Shown here piece by piece: positions 32,490-42,168 of a DNA stretch of 64,000 bases; within the stretch, counting starts at the first letter, position 1, and each line of letters opens with the position of its first letter. The notes below the pieces were generated by a model. The model was given only the letters and a program-made list of their open reading frames with translations. It was not told where the DNA came from and did not search any database. Source of the stretch: Ensifer sp. BR816 (lineage in GTDB: Bacteria; Pseudomonadota; Alphaproteobacteria; Rhizobiales; Rhizobiaceae); NCBI RefSeq assembly GCF_000378985.1, contig NZ_KB905370.1:5997520-6061519 (forward strand). The letters run 5' to 3'. A program made the translations under genes and the position numbers.

Positions 32490-33719
32490 ATGTTGGAGTT
32501 CATGATCTGCTCTATGCTCACGATCTTTCCGGACTTCCTCTTCCGGCGCTATGTTCAGGGAAAGCGGATCGGGCAGGAGATCAACCTTTATTCGATGTGG
32601 TTCGAGCTGCGTTGGGGTATCACCGCCTGCGTGATTCTCACGATTTCGCTGATTACGCTCATTTTCTACTACCACCCGTCCACGACAAACGTTACGGCGG
32701 TTTTCCGCACCGTGACCATCCTGCCGGAGTCGAACGGGCGAGTGGCGGAGGTCTTCGTCGGCACGAATGAAAAGGTCGCCGCCGGAGCCCCCCTCTTCCG
32801 CCTGGACAGCACGGAACAGAACGCGGCCCTTGAGACAGCCCGCCGGCGCGTCTCCGAGATCGATGCCGAGACTGCGGTCGCGACGACCGAACTCGCGGCA
32901 GCGGATGGCCTGATCGCTCAGGCGGAAGGCGCCTACCAACAGGCTCTGGACGAACTCGAGACGCAGGTTGAACTCAATAAGCGCAATCCGAACATCGTCG
33001 CTAGGCGCGAGATCGAGAGGCGCCAGGTGGCCGCGGATGCCCGGAAAGGTGCGCTCGCCGCCGCCGTTTCGAACAAGCAGACCCTCGAGATGAAGATCGC
33101 CTCGCTTCTACCGGCGCAGAAGGCGAGCGCCGAGGCGGCACTTGCGCAGGCCCAGGTCGAACTCGACAAGACCTTCGTACGCGCCGGCACGGCGGGCATG
33201 GTTCAGCAGTTTGCTCTGCGACCAGGCGACGTCGTCAATCCGATGATCCGTTCGGCCGGCATCCTGATACCCGATGATCGTCGCATAGGGCTCATCGCCG
33301 GCTTCGGCCAGATCGAGGCCCAGGTCATGAGGCCCGGCATGATCGCCGAGGCGACCTGCGTCGGCAAACCCTTCACGATCATTCCGATGGTGGTCACCGA
33401 GGTCCAGGACGTCATTGCGACCGGTCAGATCCGGCCGACCGATCAACTCGCCGACGTGCAACAAATGGCGCGCCCCGGGACCCTGACGACGTATCTCGAG
33501 CCGCTTTTTGAAGGCCAGTTCACCGGCATCCCGCCCGGCAGCAGTTGTATCGCCAACGCCTATACCAGCAATCACGACGAGTTGCAGTCGCCGGATATCA
33601 GTACGCCGCGTTGGTTCTTCCTGCATATGGTGGACGCCGTCGGGCTGGTGCATGCCATGATTCTTAGGCTGCAGGCACTGCTCCTGCCTGTGCAGACGCT
33701 TGTCCTGACAGGGCATTGA
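32490..33719 (+). CDS. HlyD/EmrA-type membrane-fusion protein
   Basis: A 409-residue protein. One membrane helix (about 46-62), a biotinyl-lipoyl-like hairpin (VTILPESNGRVAEVFVGTNE... about 74-93), a long coiled coil rich in Ala, Glu and Gln (about 115-215) and a beta-barrel region follow. A further hydrophobic stretch is near the C-terminus. Such proteins link an inner-membrane pump to the outer membrane, but no pump gene is adjacent; the small upstream membrane protein and the SulP gene downstream are its neighbours. Confidence 0.82.
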   Translation: MLEFMICSMLTIFPDFLFRRYVQGKRIGQEINLYSMWFELRWGITACVILTISLITLIFYYHPSTTNVTAVFRTVTILPESNGRVAEVFVGTNEKVAAGAPLFRLDSTEQNAALETARRRVSEIDAETAVATTELAAADGLIAQAEGAYQQALDELETQVELNKRNPNIVARREIERRQVAADARKGALAAAVSNKQTLEMKIASLLPAQKASAEAALAQAQVELDKTFVRAGTAGMVQQFALRPGDVVNPMIRSAGILIPDDRRIGLIAGFGQIEAQVMRPGMIAEATCVGKPFTIIPMVVTEVQDVIATGQIRPTDQLADVQQMARPGTLTTYLEPLFEGQFTGIPPGSSCIANAYTSNHDELQSPDISTPRWFFLHMVDAVGLVHAMILRLQALLLPVQTLVLTGH

Positions 33720-33736
33720 TCCGGAGGGCCGCCAGG

Positions 33737-35434
33737 ATGCCTTTGACCATCCCCCGGCTGCCCCTTCTCACTGGACTCGAGGGCTATGACGCGAGCGGCC
33801 TGCGGAATGATGTCTCCGCAGGGCTTGCGATCGCCGCCGTCGGCCTGCCGAGCGCCATCGCCTACCCGGCGATTGCCGGTCTTCCGCCGGAGACCGGACT
33901 CTACGCCAGCATCACGCCGCTGGTTGCCTATGCGCTTTTCGGCCCCTCCCGGAAGCTCATCGTCGGGCCGGATGCGGCAACGATGACGGTGCTCGCCGCG
34001 GTCCTCGCCGCGATCTTTGCCACGCCCGGAGTAACGACCGATCGGGTCACCGTGGCAGCCCTGCTGGCTCTGGCGGTTGGGGCGTTTTGTCTCGCGGCTC
34101 GGGCGGTGCGCCTAGGGGTGCTGGCGACCTTTCTATCGCGCCCGATCCTGACCGGGTTCTTCGCGGGAATCTCACTCTCAATCCTGATCGGCCAGATCAA
34201 ACGGTTCACCGGAGTGGATATCGACGCAGATGGCCTTATCGCGCCTGTTCTCGAACTTCTACGCGAGGCTGGGTCGATCCATTGGCCATCGCTGGTGCTG
34301 GCCCTCGGATGTTTTGTCCTGCTGCAGGTGGCGCGGGCCGTCAAGTCCCCCGTGCCCGGTCCCGTGATCGTCGTCGTTCTGTCCGTATTGCTTTCATCCG
34401 CCTTCGATTTCGAGGCGCGCGGCATCGCGATCGTCGGCAACATTCCCGAGGGGCTGCCTGCGTTGACGCTGCCGCGGATGGGAGATCTTCCCATCGACAC
34501 ATTGTTCGTCGGAGCAGCGGCGATCTTTCTGGTGAGCTTCGGCTCGGGCGTCATCGCGGCCCGCAGCTTCGGGACGCTTGGCGGCTACCAAGTCGATCCG
34601 AACCGCGAACTTGCGGGGTTTGGCGCTGCAAACATTGCCGCGGGGCTGTTTGGCACATTTCCGGTTACGGCTTCCGATTCACGAACGGCCGTGAACTTCG
34701 CCGTTGGAGGCCGTTCGCAAATCGCCAGCCTCGTCGCGGCGGCGACATTGATTGCGGTGCTGCTCTTTTTGGGAGGCGTCCTGCGCATCCTGCCGATCCC
34801 GGCGCTTGGTGCGATCCTGGCGGCAACGGCGTTAAGCCTGATTGATCTGGCGGCTCTGAGGCACATTTGGCGGGTCAGCCGCATGGAATTCGTCTTCGCG
34901 TTGATCGCGATGTGGGGGCCGATTGGGCTCGGCGTTCTGAATGGCGTGATGATCGCGATTGCCGCGACGCTGGTCTATCTTCTGCGGAAAAGCATGTACC
35001 CGCACGATGCTCTGCTCGGCCGCATTCCCGGTCGGGATGGGTTTTACAAGCTGCACCGAGAACCTCAGGCCCGTCCGGTGCCGGGCTTCGGCGCCTGCAT
35101 GATCCAGGGCAGCCTGCTTTTCTTCAACACCGACTACGTCCAGGCGCGTCTGCTTTCCATTGCCGAGACGCTACCAGCCGGTGCTGGTTGGCTGGTCATC
35201 GATGCAAGTGCGATCCCCCAGATCGACAGCACGGCGACTGCCATGCTCGATGAAGTTGGTGACGAACTGAAGAAGCGCGGCATCACGCTGGGGCTGGCGG
35301 AACTGCATTCTGATGCGCGGGCGATGCTCGATCGGGCGGGCGTAATCGAGAAAATCGGCCCCACCATGGTCTTTGCGGGCATTGAGGACGCGCTCGCCGC
35401 CTTCGCGGGCCGGTCGGAACGCGCGGCTGGGTAA
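33737..35434 (+). CDS. SulP-family anion transporter with STAS domain
   Basis: A 565-residue transporter. The start GLRNDVSAGLAIAAVGLPSAIAYPAIAGLPPETGLYAS is the standard SulP N-terminus in part; multiple membrane segments run to about residue 420, and a STAS domain fills the C-terminus (LLFFNTDYVQARLL, then VIDASAIPQIDSTATAML). The family moves sulfate, bicarbonate or similar anions. The ATG at 33737 with GGAGG upstream is preferred to a TTG at 33716. It follows the HlyD gene closely and precedes a PPK2 gene. Confidence 0.88.
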   Translation: MPLTIPRLPLLTGLEGYDASGLRNDVSAGLAIAAVGLPSAIAYPAIAGLPPETGLYASITPLVAYALFGPSRKLIVGPDAATMTVLAAVLAAIFATPGVTTDRVTVAALLALAVGAFCLAARAVRLGVLATFLSRPILTGFFAGISLSILIGQIKRFTGVDIDADGLIAPVLELLREAGSIHWPSLVLALGCFVLLQVARAVKSPVPGPVIVVVLSVLLSSAFDFEARGIAIVGNIPEGLPALTLPRMGDLPIDTLFVGAAAIFLVSFGSGVIAARSFGTLGGYQVDPNRELAGFGAANIAAGLFGTFPVTASDSRTAVNFAVGGRSQIASLVAAATLIAVLLFLGGVLRILPIPALGAILAATALSLIDLAALRHIWRVSRMEFVFALIAMWGPIGLGVLNGVMIAIAATLVYLLRKSMYPHDALLGRIPGRDGFYKLHREPQARPVPGFGACMIQGSLLFFNTDYVQARLLSIAETLPAGAGWLVIDASAIPQIDSTATAMLDEVGDELKKRGITLGLAELHSDARAMLDRAGVIEKIGPTMVFAGIEDALAAFAGRSERAAG

Positions 35435-35465
35435 GAACTGAATTCAGCAAACAGGGAGGAAGGAC

Positions 35466-36335
35466 ATGGCTAAGAACGGCAAGAAAGACCGAGAAAAACA
35501 AAGGGCCAAGAGCAAGGACAAAGACAAGACCAAGCTTACGGCCAGCGCGAATGCGGCCGAGGCCGACTCGCCCCGCGCCTATCAGAAGGAGCTCGATCGG
35601 CTGCAGATCGAGATCGCCCACCTCCAGGCCTGGGTGAAGAAGACCGGGGCTCGTATCGTGATTGTCTTCGAGGGGCGCGACGCCGCAGGTAAAGGCGGCG
35701 TGATCAAGCGTCTCACGGAGCGCGTCAGCCCGCGCGTCTTTCGCGTCATCGCGCTCCCGGCGCCGACCGACCGCGAGAAGACCCAGATCTATATGCAGCG
35801 CTACATCCAGCACCTGCCGGCCGCCGGCGAGGTCGTGATATTCGACCGCTCCTGGTACAATCGGCCGGGCGTCGAGCGCGTAATGGGCTTCTGTACCGAC
35901 GAAAAGGCGAAGCGGTTTCTCGAGCTTGCACCACGTTTCGAGGCCGCCATGGTCGAAAGCGGGATTGTCTTGCTGAAGTATTTCCTCGATGTCAGCGAGG
36001 ATGAGCAGGAACGCCGCTTCCGCCAGCGGATCGGTGACCCGCTGCGCCAGTGGAAGCTCAGCCCGATGGACGTCGAGTCCTATCGCCGCTGGTGGGACTA
36101 CACCCGCGCCTATGACGACATGATCCGAATGACGGACACCGAGTATGCCCCCTGGTGGATCGTGCCTTCCAATGACAAGAAGCAGGCACGCATCAATTGC
36201 ATCTCGCACATTCTGGCGTCGATCCCCTATGAGCGGGTGAAATTCGAGGAGCCTGATCTGGGGAAGCGCCAGAAGCGGCCCGACGACTATGTCGAAACCA
36301 CCCGCGCCCGCCGCTTGGTCCCAAACGTGTATTGA
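35466..36335 (+). CDS. ppk2: Polyphosphate kinase 2
   Basis: A 289-residue P-loop kinase. A lysine-rich tail (residues 1-35) precedes the catalytic core: Walker A GRDAAGKGG at residues 70-78 with Lys76, Walker B FDRSWYNRPGVERVMGF, and a lid region RFRQRIGDPLRQWKLSPMD with basic residues. Such enzymes transfer phosphate between polyphosphate and nucleoside mono- or diphosphates. It lies 31 bases after the SulP gene with GGAGGAAGG, so it is likely the last gene of that run; a terminator follows. Confidence 0.92.
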   Translation: MAKNGKKDREKQRAKSKDKDKTKLTASANAAEADSPRAYQKELDRLQIEIAHLQAWVKKTGARIVIVFEGRDAAGKGGVIKRLTERVSPRVFRVIALPAPTDREKTQIYMQRYIQHLPAAGEVVIFDRSWYNRPGVERVMGFCTDEKAKRFLELAPRFEAAMVESGIVLLKYFLDVSEDEQERRFRQRIGDPLRQWKLSPMDVESYRRWWDYTRAYDDMIRMTDTEYAPWWIVPSNDKKQARINCISHILASIPYERVKFEEPDLGKRQKRPDDYVETTRARRLVPNVY

Positions 36336-36338
36336 CCT

Positions 36339-36372
36339 CAATTGCGCGTCCTTTCGGACGCGCAATTGCTTC
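36339..36372 (+). terminator. Terminator after ppk2
   Basis: CAATTGCGCGTCC (36339-36351) pairs with GGACGCGCAATTG (36356-36368) over a 4-base loop, a perfect 13-bp stem. It is followed by CTTCC rather than a full T-run. It sits 3 bases past the ppk2 stop. Confidence 0.8.
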
Positions 36373-36401
36373 CATTGTACGACAATCAGTTCCTCGGAAA
36401 C

Positions 36402-36872
36402 TCAGATCTTTTCCGGTGCCCAGTTCAGGAAGAAACCGACCTCGCCGGGCATGCCGCCCGGGAAATTGATGATCATCGCCTTCAGCTTGTAGCCTTGGGG
36501 CTTGCCGTAGGTCTGGTAGCGCTCGAAGAACTCTCGGGCCTTGCCCTGGAGCGTCTCCGGCCAGTCCCGGTCGCCGCTGTTGATCGCCCGGCCGCTGTCG
36601 GTGCAGAGTTCCGATGGAAAGCTGTAGACCATCGCCTCGAACTTGCCGTCCCTGACCGCATTCGCCACCAGACGGCGCACCACGGCGATCTCTTCCTCCG
36701 TCACATGCTTCTTGAGGAAATCCGCGGCGAAATCCGCGTGCTTCTGCTCCTGGATCGCCTTGAGCTTCCGCTCCTTGTCCATTTCCTCCATTTCCCGTTG
36801 GAGGAGTCGCATGCGAAGCTCCTCCGCGCTTACAGGTTTTCCGCCAGCGTCAATATCATGCTTCTCCGGCAT
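36402..36872 (-). CDS. Conserved hypothetical protein
   Basis: A 156-residue soluble protein. The first 60 residues are highly charged and probably coiled coil (LRMRLLQREMEEMDKERKLK in part). The rest contains EEIAVVRRLVANAVRDGKFEAMVYSFPSELCTDSGRAIN in part and ends GEVGFFLNWAPEKI. No family recognised by me. A longer form with 27 more residues starts at 36953; the ATG at 36872 is preferred because the extra residues look non-coding. It reads toward ppk2. Confidence 0.6.
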   Translation of the reverse strand: MPEKHDIDAGGKPVSAEELRMRLLQREMEEMDKERKLKAIQEQKHADFAADFLKKHVTEEEIAVVRRLVANAVRDGKFEAMVYSFPSELCTDSGRAINSGDRDWPETLQGKAREFFERYQTYGKPQGYKLKAMIINFPGGMPGEVGFFLNWAPEKI

Positions 36873-37360
36873 CTCGTTGATCCACTTCAAGAAAACGGGA
36901 AAGACTGTCGTCCGCGGCGCCTCTGCACTTGGAGCAGTCGACCCTAGCCTCATTTTCGAGCGTACGCCGCCGACTGCATGGAGTCGACGTTCTCGCTACA
37001 GCGCCATGCGTCTTTCAGGCGCACTAAGGACGCTGTAGCACTTGAATTGCTGATGCTTTGTTCCTTAAATCGGCTACGATTTAAGGAACATGCAGTCGTC
37101 TTCATTCCCGGACAAAAATAGCTTCCGAATTGGACCTCGCACCCTCTGGTGAAGTCCGCGTTTGCCGGCCTTCACGCCAACAATTCCTGCAACCATTCGA
37201 CAGCAATGTGCGCCAATTTACGCGCCGCGCTGTGTTCCACCCCACGAAGAGAGGTCAGCGCAAATGGTACAACCCCGCGCCCGCAATGACAACGGCGAGC
37301 GCTCACCGGCCGGAAGCCTCCATCATGGCAAGCGGACCCACTTCGCCTCGATCCATTATT
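36873..37360. other. Intergenic region with mosaic repeat
   Basis: This region holds the possible N-terminal extension of the preceding gene, a composite repeat at 36996-37095, and about 260 bases with no convincing gene (37100-37360). Codon pattern and lack of ribosome sites argue against the short open frames present. Confidence 0.45.
36996..37095 (-). repeat. Composite mosaic repeat (type B, copy 3, reverse)
   Basis: Read on the minus strand it has the same order as the copy at 27871. First comes a perfect 13-bp hairpin GTTCCTTAAATCG / CGATTTAAGGAAC (37060-37089), then a GCAATTCAAGTG spacer, then outer arms CTACAGCG and CGCTGTAG (36996-37003 and 37031-37038) around an inner GCGTCT-type dyad. 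The first hairpin has a different sequence from that of copy 2, so modules are exchanged. Confidence 0.75.
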
Positions 37361-37828
37361 TCACGCCTCTGGCTTTGCGGCCCATTCCGCATAGCCTTGC
37401 AGTAGCCCTTCGTAATCTTCCATGGCCGGCACCGTCTCGTAGCTATGGACGGCAGACGTGCTCGCCCATGGCAACTTCTCGCTCGCCCAGGTTTCGATGA
37501 AAGGCGCGAACCAGCGGGTGTCATCCAGCATGGTCGCGCGAAGGTTCACGAACCAGTCCATTCCTTCGGGACGGGTGAACAGCCAGCTCATGCAATGCGG
37601 GCAGAAAAAGTGGCGCGTCGCCCCATGCAACCCGCCGATCACCGGATCGCCCTTCGTCACCGCGAAGCCTTCGCTTGGGATGGCTACGCTCAATGAGTAA
37701 GCGCTCGCCGTCATGCGCTGACAGCCCGTGCAATGGCAGGCCATGGTGATAAGCGGTGGGGCGCTGACCTTCATACGCACCTGCCCGCATCTGCACCCGG
37801 CTTCCCACGGCAATGGTTCCACGCTCAT
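37361..37828 (-). CDS. GFA family protein
   Basis: A 155-residue zinc-binding protein of the GFA fold: [15 protein letters not shown] (about 11-25), [14 protein letters not shown] and [11 protein letters not shown] provide the Cys ligands. It is longer than the other two GFA proteins in the window, with a C-terminal [15 protein letters not shown]. The ATG at 37828, 7 bases after GGAGG, is chosen. It lies 17 bases after the DUF924 gene, which is transcribed first, so the two form an operon. Confidence 0.85.
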   Translation of the reverse strand: MSVEPLPWEAGCRCGQVRMKVSAPPLITMACHCTGCQRMTASAYSLSVAIPSEGFAVTKGDPVIGGLHGATRHFFCPHCMSWLFTRPEGMDWFVNLRATMLDDTRWFAPFIETWASEKLPWASTSAVHSYETVPAMEDYEGLLQGYAEWAAKPEA

Positions 37829-37845
37829 ACCCATTCCTCCCTCCG

Positions 37846-38406
37846 TCAGAAGCCGGCGCCCGGAAGCGCGAGATATTCCTCCTCGGCCGGCGTCGAAGTC
37901 CGTCCCAGGATCGCGTTGCGATGCGGGAAGCGGCCGAACCGCTCGATCACCTCCCGATGGCGAATGGCATAATCGAGATAACCAGGGTCGCCGAGTGCGG
38001 TAAATAGCTTCACCGCCATCGTCTGATCGGTAAGGCTCTCGGAATGCTCGAACGGCATGTAGAAAAAGGGGCGCCAATCCGCCGGCACCGCGATATCGGC
38101 ACTGGCGCCGACGGCGACCTTCGCTTCGCGCAGCGCGAGACAGTCGGTTGCATAGGCGAGCGGGGAGCCCCGATACATGTTCCGCGGCAATTGATCGAAG
38201 AGAATGATGGCAGCCAGCCAACTGTTCGGCGTCTGGCGCCAGCTATCGTCGAGCGCCCTGGAAAGTGCCACATGTGACGCCTGAAAACGCTGCGCGCACT
38301 GCCGATCTAGGTCAGGACTGGGCGTGAACCAGTGGTCGTAGGAAAGCTCCGTGAACCAGAACTTCAGCACCTCATCCGGCGTGCAGATCTCCACCCTATT
38401 ACTCAT
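37846..38406 (-). CDS. DUF924 family protein
   Basis: A 186-residue, mostly helical protein with the DUF924 start [16 protein letters not shown], the central [21 protein letters not shown] in part, and [11 protein letters not shown] followed by [13 protein letters not shown]. The fold is TPR-like; function is unknown. The start at 38406 follows AGGAGAGG. It is first gene of a pair with the GFA gene. Confidence 0.88.
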   Translation of the reverse strand: MSNRVEICTPDEVLKFWFTELSYDHWFTPSPDLDRQCAQRFQASHVALSRALDDSWRQTPNSWLAAIILFDQLPRNMYRGSPLAYATDCLALREAKVAVGASADIAVPADWRPFFYMPFEHSESLTDQTMAVKLFTALGDPGYLDYAIRHREVIERFGRFPHRNAILGRTSTPAEEEYLALPGAGF

Positions 38407-38569
38407 TCGACTGCCTCTCCTGACTCGCCCTTCAGATAGGAGCCGATCATGCGGTTTCCAGCGTCGATCTTCAATGTCACGCGGTTCAAGCTTCTGATGC
38501 CGCCCAGATGGCGCTGCCATTCCGCCAGGCGGGCCCGGTTGAAGTCAACACGCGCTGGCCATGCGCCGA

Positions 38570-39358
38570 TTACGCCTGCTGTACCGGACCCGCGTTCGAA
38601 AGCGAAAACGAGAAACGCGCTGCATAGCCTTCTTCGGACACGTGAGCCGTCGCACGGACACCGAAGGCGACGGAAAGCGCCAAGGGGTCCAGCACCTCCC
38701 CCGGCGGGTCGAAGGCGGCGAGTTTGCCTTCGGATACGAGTGCCACATCCGTCGCGAAGTCCAACGCAAGATTGATGTCGTGCAGTGTCGTGACGATGGT
38801 GAGCTTCAGCCTTTGCAGCAGAGCATTTCAAGCTGGTGGCGTATGTCGAGATGGTTGGTTGGTTCATCCAGGATGATGATGCGCGGTTCCTGGGCGAGCG
38901 CTCGCGCGATCCGCACCCGCTGCTTCTCGCCGCCCGAAAGTGTCGCGAACTGACGCCGGACAAGATGAACCAGATCCAGATGGTCCAGCGCATGCGCCAC
39001 CCGCTCCCGGTCCAGCGCCGTCCAGCCACTCATGCCCTCGCGCCGTGGGATCCGCCCCATCATGACGACGTCGCGGACGCTGAAGGGAAAGTCGCCGGGC
39101 GTCTCCTGGAGTACGACGGCAATCGTCTTCGCCGCCTCCCGCGCCGTCATCGCCCCGGCATCGACGCCGTCGACCTCGACCCGCCCCGCGACCGGCTGCA
39201 CGGCGCGATAGAGGCAGCGCAGGAGCGACGTCTTGCCGGCGCCGTTCGGGCCGATGATTGCGAGACGACCGCCCGGAGCGACGGAGAAGCTGATATTGCG
39301 GACCCCATTCCAGCCCCTCGACGCGAAGGCTGGCGCCTTCTACATTGCAGTTCATCAT
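38570..39358 (-). pseudogene. Iron/heme-type ABC transporter ATPase, frameshifted
   Basis: A full-length FecE/HmuV-like ATPase can be read only by changing frame twice. The start MMNCNVEGASLRVEGLEW is followed by a shift near 39310 at a run of four G; the second frame gives the Walker A GPNGAGKTS, and later LSGGEKQRVRIARALAQEP and IIILDEPTNHLDIRHQLEML, then stops. A second shift near 38815 restores LKLTIVTTLHDINLALDFATD to the natural end. GGAGGTGAG precedes the start. No permease or binding protein gene is adjacent. Either decay or two sequencing errors. Confidence 0.8.
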
Positions 39359-39368
39359 CTCACCTCCA

Positions 39369-39593
39369 TCACTGGAAATGCCCCGACATCGCCTCTGAGA
39401 CGATGACCGCGGCTGGAGCAAAGGCGGACGCCTCACCGTCCCAATCCGAAAAGGAAGCGTGGGAAGCTGGCGGCGGTTCCGCGTTCCGGCTCGATCCCGG
39501 GCGGAACGCCGTTCCGCTCTCAGCCCGTCCAGCATACGCGGCGGCTAGCGTGACGAGATCCTCGATGTTTTCTTCTGCCGAGACGTCACACAT
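39369..39593 (-). CDS. Uncertain small ORF upstream of the ABC ATPase pseudogene
   Basis: A 74-residue frame ending TGA just before the ribosome site of the ABC gene. It contains ENIEDLVTLAAAYAGRAESG, reminiscent of the first helix of small rhizobial HTH-type proteins, but the rest is compositionally simple and the family pattern is lost, so it may be a frameshifted remnant. The remaining 39594-39710 is AT-rich and may carry a promoter (GTTATTTAGTTACAAAAATG on the minus strand). Confidence 0.3.
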   Translation of the reverse strand: MCDVSAEENIEDLVTLAAAYAGRAESGTAFRPGSSRNAEPPPASHASFSDWDGEASAFAPAAVIVSEAMSGHFQ

Positions 39594-39710
39594 TTTTGTA
39601 ACTAAATAACATAACAACTGGCAACGAAAAAATGTCTACAAGTATCCGACCCGGCTTCTTCGCCGCGCAAATCCATGCAGCGTCGACGGACCGGCGTAGG
39701 ACGCCTTGAC

Positions 39711-41486
39711 CTATCGTAACGGCCAGACCCACATCAACATCGGCACGGCGACGAGCACTATCACGATGGAGAGCGGCAGGCCGAGTCGCGGATAGTCGCT
39801 GAAGCGATAACCGCCGGGGCCCATGACCAGCGTGTTGCATTGGTGGCCGATCGGGGTGAGGAAGTCTGAGCCGGCGCCGATCGCCACGGCCATCAGGAAG
39901 GCGTCCGGCCTGTAGTCGAGCGCAGATGCGAAGCTCGCGGCGATCGGCGCCATGACGAGCACGGTGGCGGCATTGTTGAGGAAGGGTGTGACCGCCATGG
40001 CTGCGACCAGAATAAGCATGAGCGCACCGGCCGGCGGCAGGTTGACAGCGATGCCGCTCAACCACCCCGCTATGAGATCCGAGCCGCCGGTCGTGCGCAA
40101 TGTGTCGCTGACCGGGATCAGCGCTGCGAGCATGACGAGGATCGGCCCGTCGACGGCCCGATAGACCTCCCGCAGCGGAATGACGCGGAAGACCACCATG
40201 GCGAGGGCGGCTGCGAAGAAAGCCACCTGAACCGGCAGAATGCCGGCCGCCGTCGCGCCCATCGCGGCTGCCAGGACAAGAAGCGGCACTGGCGCGCGCC
40301 GGATGGTCCCAAGCAGGATGTCCCGTTGGGCAAGCGGGAGGCAACTGAAGTCCTGGAGGAAGGCCGGCAGATCCGCCCGCGTCCCCTGCAAGACGACGAT
40401 GTCGCCGGCCCGCAACCTAATGCTGCCGAGGCGCTGCTTGAGCCTTTCGCCCTGGCGGCTTACGGCAAGCAGGTTGATATTGTGATTGTGGAAGAGCGCA
40501 AGGCGTTCCGCAGACATGCCGACCAGTGGCGAGCCGCTGACGATCACCGCCTCGATCGCTTCGATCTCGGTACGCGCCGACTCGGCGGACGTTGGCGATC
40601 GATCGCCGGAAATTTTCAGCTTCGCCTGCGAAACGATGCGGTCGAGCGCAGCCGGGCCACCTTCGAGCAGCAGGATGTCGTCCGTTTCGATCACCACGTC
40701 GGGCAGCGGCGCCAGATGGGTGCCGCGACGGAAGATCGCAATGACGACCGCGCCGCCGTCGCCGAGCTTCACGAGGGTGCTGAGCGACTTGCCGATCGCC
40801 GGTGAGCCGGGCGCGACCACCGCTTCGGACGTATAGTCGGTGATCTCGATCGCCTGCTGCACCGAGACCTGCTGGCTCTTTCGCTCCGGCACCAGCCGAT
40901 AGGCGAAAAGCAGAAAAACCGCCCCTACCAGCGCCAGCGAGGCCCCGACGGGGGTAAAATCGAACATGCTGAAACTCTCACCGGTCAGCTCCTGCCGTAC
41001 CCGCGACACGACGACATTGGGTGAGGTGCCAATCTGCGTCATAAGTCCGCCGATCAGCGAGCCGAAAGCCATGGGCATCAGAAACACCGATGGCTGGACG
41101 CCCGAACGTCGGGCGAACTGGAAGGCGACCGGTATCATGATCGCAAGCGCGCCGATGTTCTTGATGAAGGACGAAAGCACCGTGACCGTTACCACGAGCA
41201 GGGCAAGCTGGGCCCGCACCGAATTGAGATCCGGAAGAAAGCGCTGGATCGCGGCATCGACGACACCGGACCGCGCCACGCCGGCGCTCACGATCAGCGC
41301 GCTGCCGACGATGATCACGATGTCGTCGCTGAAACCGTCAAACGCGTGGTCGTACGGGACAATGCCCACCGCGACCGCAAGCATCAGCGCCGAACAGGCA
41401 ACGACGTCATAGCGGAATCGGTCCCATATGAAGAAGACCATCATGGTGCCAATGACGAGAAACGAAAGAGACTGTTCGGCAGTCAT
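39711..41486 (-). CDS. SLC13-family transporter with two RCK_C domains
   Basis: A 591-residue permease. Membrane segments flank a central cytoplasmic part with two TrkA-C-type domains (about residues 205-290 and 300-385; PAIGKSLSTLVKLGDGGAVV and PLVGMSAERLALFHNHNINL are their starts). SLC13 motifs GTSPNVVVSR and GAGSDFLTPIGHQCN are present in the two halves. Such proteins carry sulfate, dicarboxylates or other anions with Na+. The ATG at 41486 is chosen at the start of the first helix; the frame extends upstream without a ribosome site. Substrate not fixed. Confidence 0.88.
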   Translation of the reverse strand: MTAEQSLSFLVIGTMMVFFIWDRFRYDVVACSALMLAVAVGIVPYDHAFDGFSDDIVIIVGSALIVSAGVARSGVVDAAIQRFLPDLNSVRAQLALLVVTVTVLSSFIKNIGALAIMIPVAFQFARRSGVQPSVFLMPMAFGSLIGGLMTQIGTSPNVVVSRVRQELTGESFSMFDFTPVGASLALVGAVFLLFAYRLVPERKSQQVSVQQAIEITDYTSEAVVAPGSPAIGKSLSTLVKLGDGGAVVIAIFRRGTHLAPLPDVVIETDDILLLEGGPAALDRIVSQAKLKISGDRSPTSAESARTEIEAIEAVIVSGSPLVGMSAERLALFHNHNINLLAVSRQGERLKQRLGSIRLRAGDIVVLQGTRADLPAFLQDFSCLPLAQRDILLGTIRRAPVPLLVLAAAMGATAAGILPVQVAFFAAALAMVVFRVIPLREVYRAVDGPILVMLAALIPVSDTLRTTGGSDLIAGWLSGIAVNLPPAGALMLILVAAMAVTPFLNNAATVLVMAPIAASFASALDYRPDAFLMAVAIGAGSDFLTPIGHQCNTLVMGPGGYRFSDYPRLGLPLSIVIVLVAVPMLMWVWPLR

Positions 41487-41818
41487 GTACAACACCTGCG
41501 GCGGACTGGACGCGACACGCCGTAAGGACGCCCGCAGGGCTGCAACGCGCCATTCCTTGAAAAGGTCCACGTCCGCCCCGCAGGCCGCAGCTTGCGTGTC
41601 CGACTTCCTAGATCGTTCAATCCAGGCGTCCTGCGCAACTGAAATGTTCAAAAATCTGCGCTGAAATGCCGTGTGTCACCAGGAAACCGCCGAAACTTGT
41701 TCCGCTCTTTGATCGTTGCTGCTTCAGGAATACAATATCGTACCAGTTAGACGTGCAATCGTCGCCTGCTGGCGCGGAGCTTGCAGCGGCGTTTACGGCC
41801 TGGGCGGAGAACATCGCC

Positions 41819-42103
41819 ATGAAGAGTACCCTTCCCGCGATTTTTGCGGCTCTGATGCTCGGCGCCTGCACTTCGACGCAAACTGTCGGCTATGGCCCCA
41901 ACCTGGAGCCGATCCCCGGCAGCATTACCTATGGCGGCCAGCCACGCACCAAACTCACCAAGGCGCCGGTCGGCAGCATCGTCCCGCACCGCTTCCGCGA
42001 CAAATTTGGCCGTCAGGTTTCCGAAACCTACGTCATCCAGCCTGACCGTTCCCTGCGGCTGATAAGCCGCCGCATCGACTATGATCTCATGACCGACCGG
42101 TAA
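41819..42103 (+). CDS. Tandem-array lipoprotein, copy 1
   Basis: A 94-residue lipoprotein: signal MKSTLPAIFAALMLGAC with Cys17 as lipid site, a short linker, then the array motif PGSITYGGQPRTKLTKAPVG followed by SIVPHRF, ETYVIQPDRSLRLISRRIDY and a charged end. Four related reading frames follow on the same strand within 1.5 kb. The GGQPRTKL core is rich in basic residues and suggests binding to an anionic polymer such as peptidoglycan or nucleic acid (inference). Function unknown. Confidence 0.8.
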   Translation: MKSTLPAIFAALMLGACTSTQTVGYGPNLEPIPGSITYGGQPRTKLTKAPVGSIVPHRFRDKFGRQVSETYVIQPDRSLRLISRRIDYDLMTDR

Positions 42104-42168
42104 CGGATAGGAAGCTGCGCGTGTTTCTTCGCACGGCGTCTCAAAGCATTGGAATCGAGAGGATCGCC

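Noticed and set aside
38403-38569. Coding extension beyond the ABC ATPase pseudogene
   Set aside because: A frame ending [13 protein letters not shown] is open here, but it has no start, matches no family I know and overlaps the DUF924 ribosome site.
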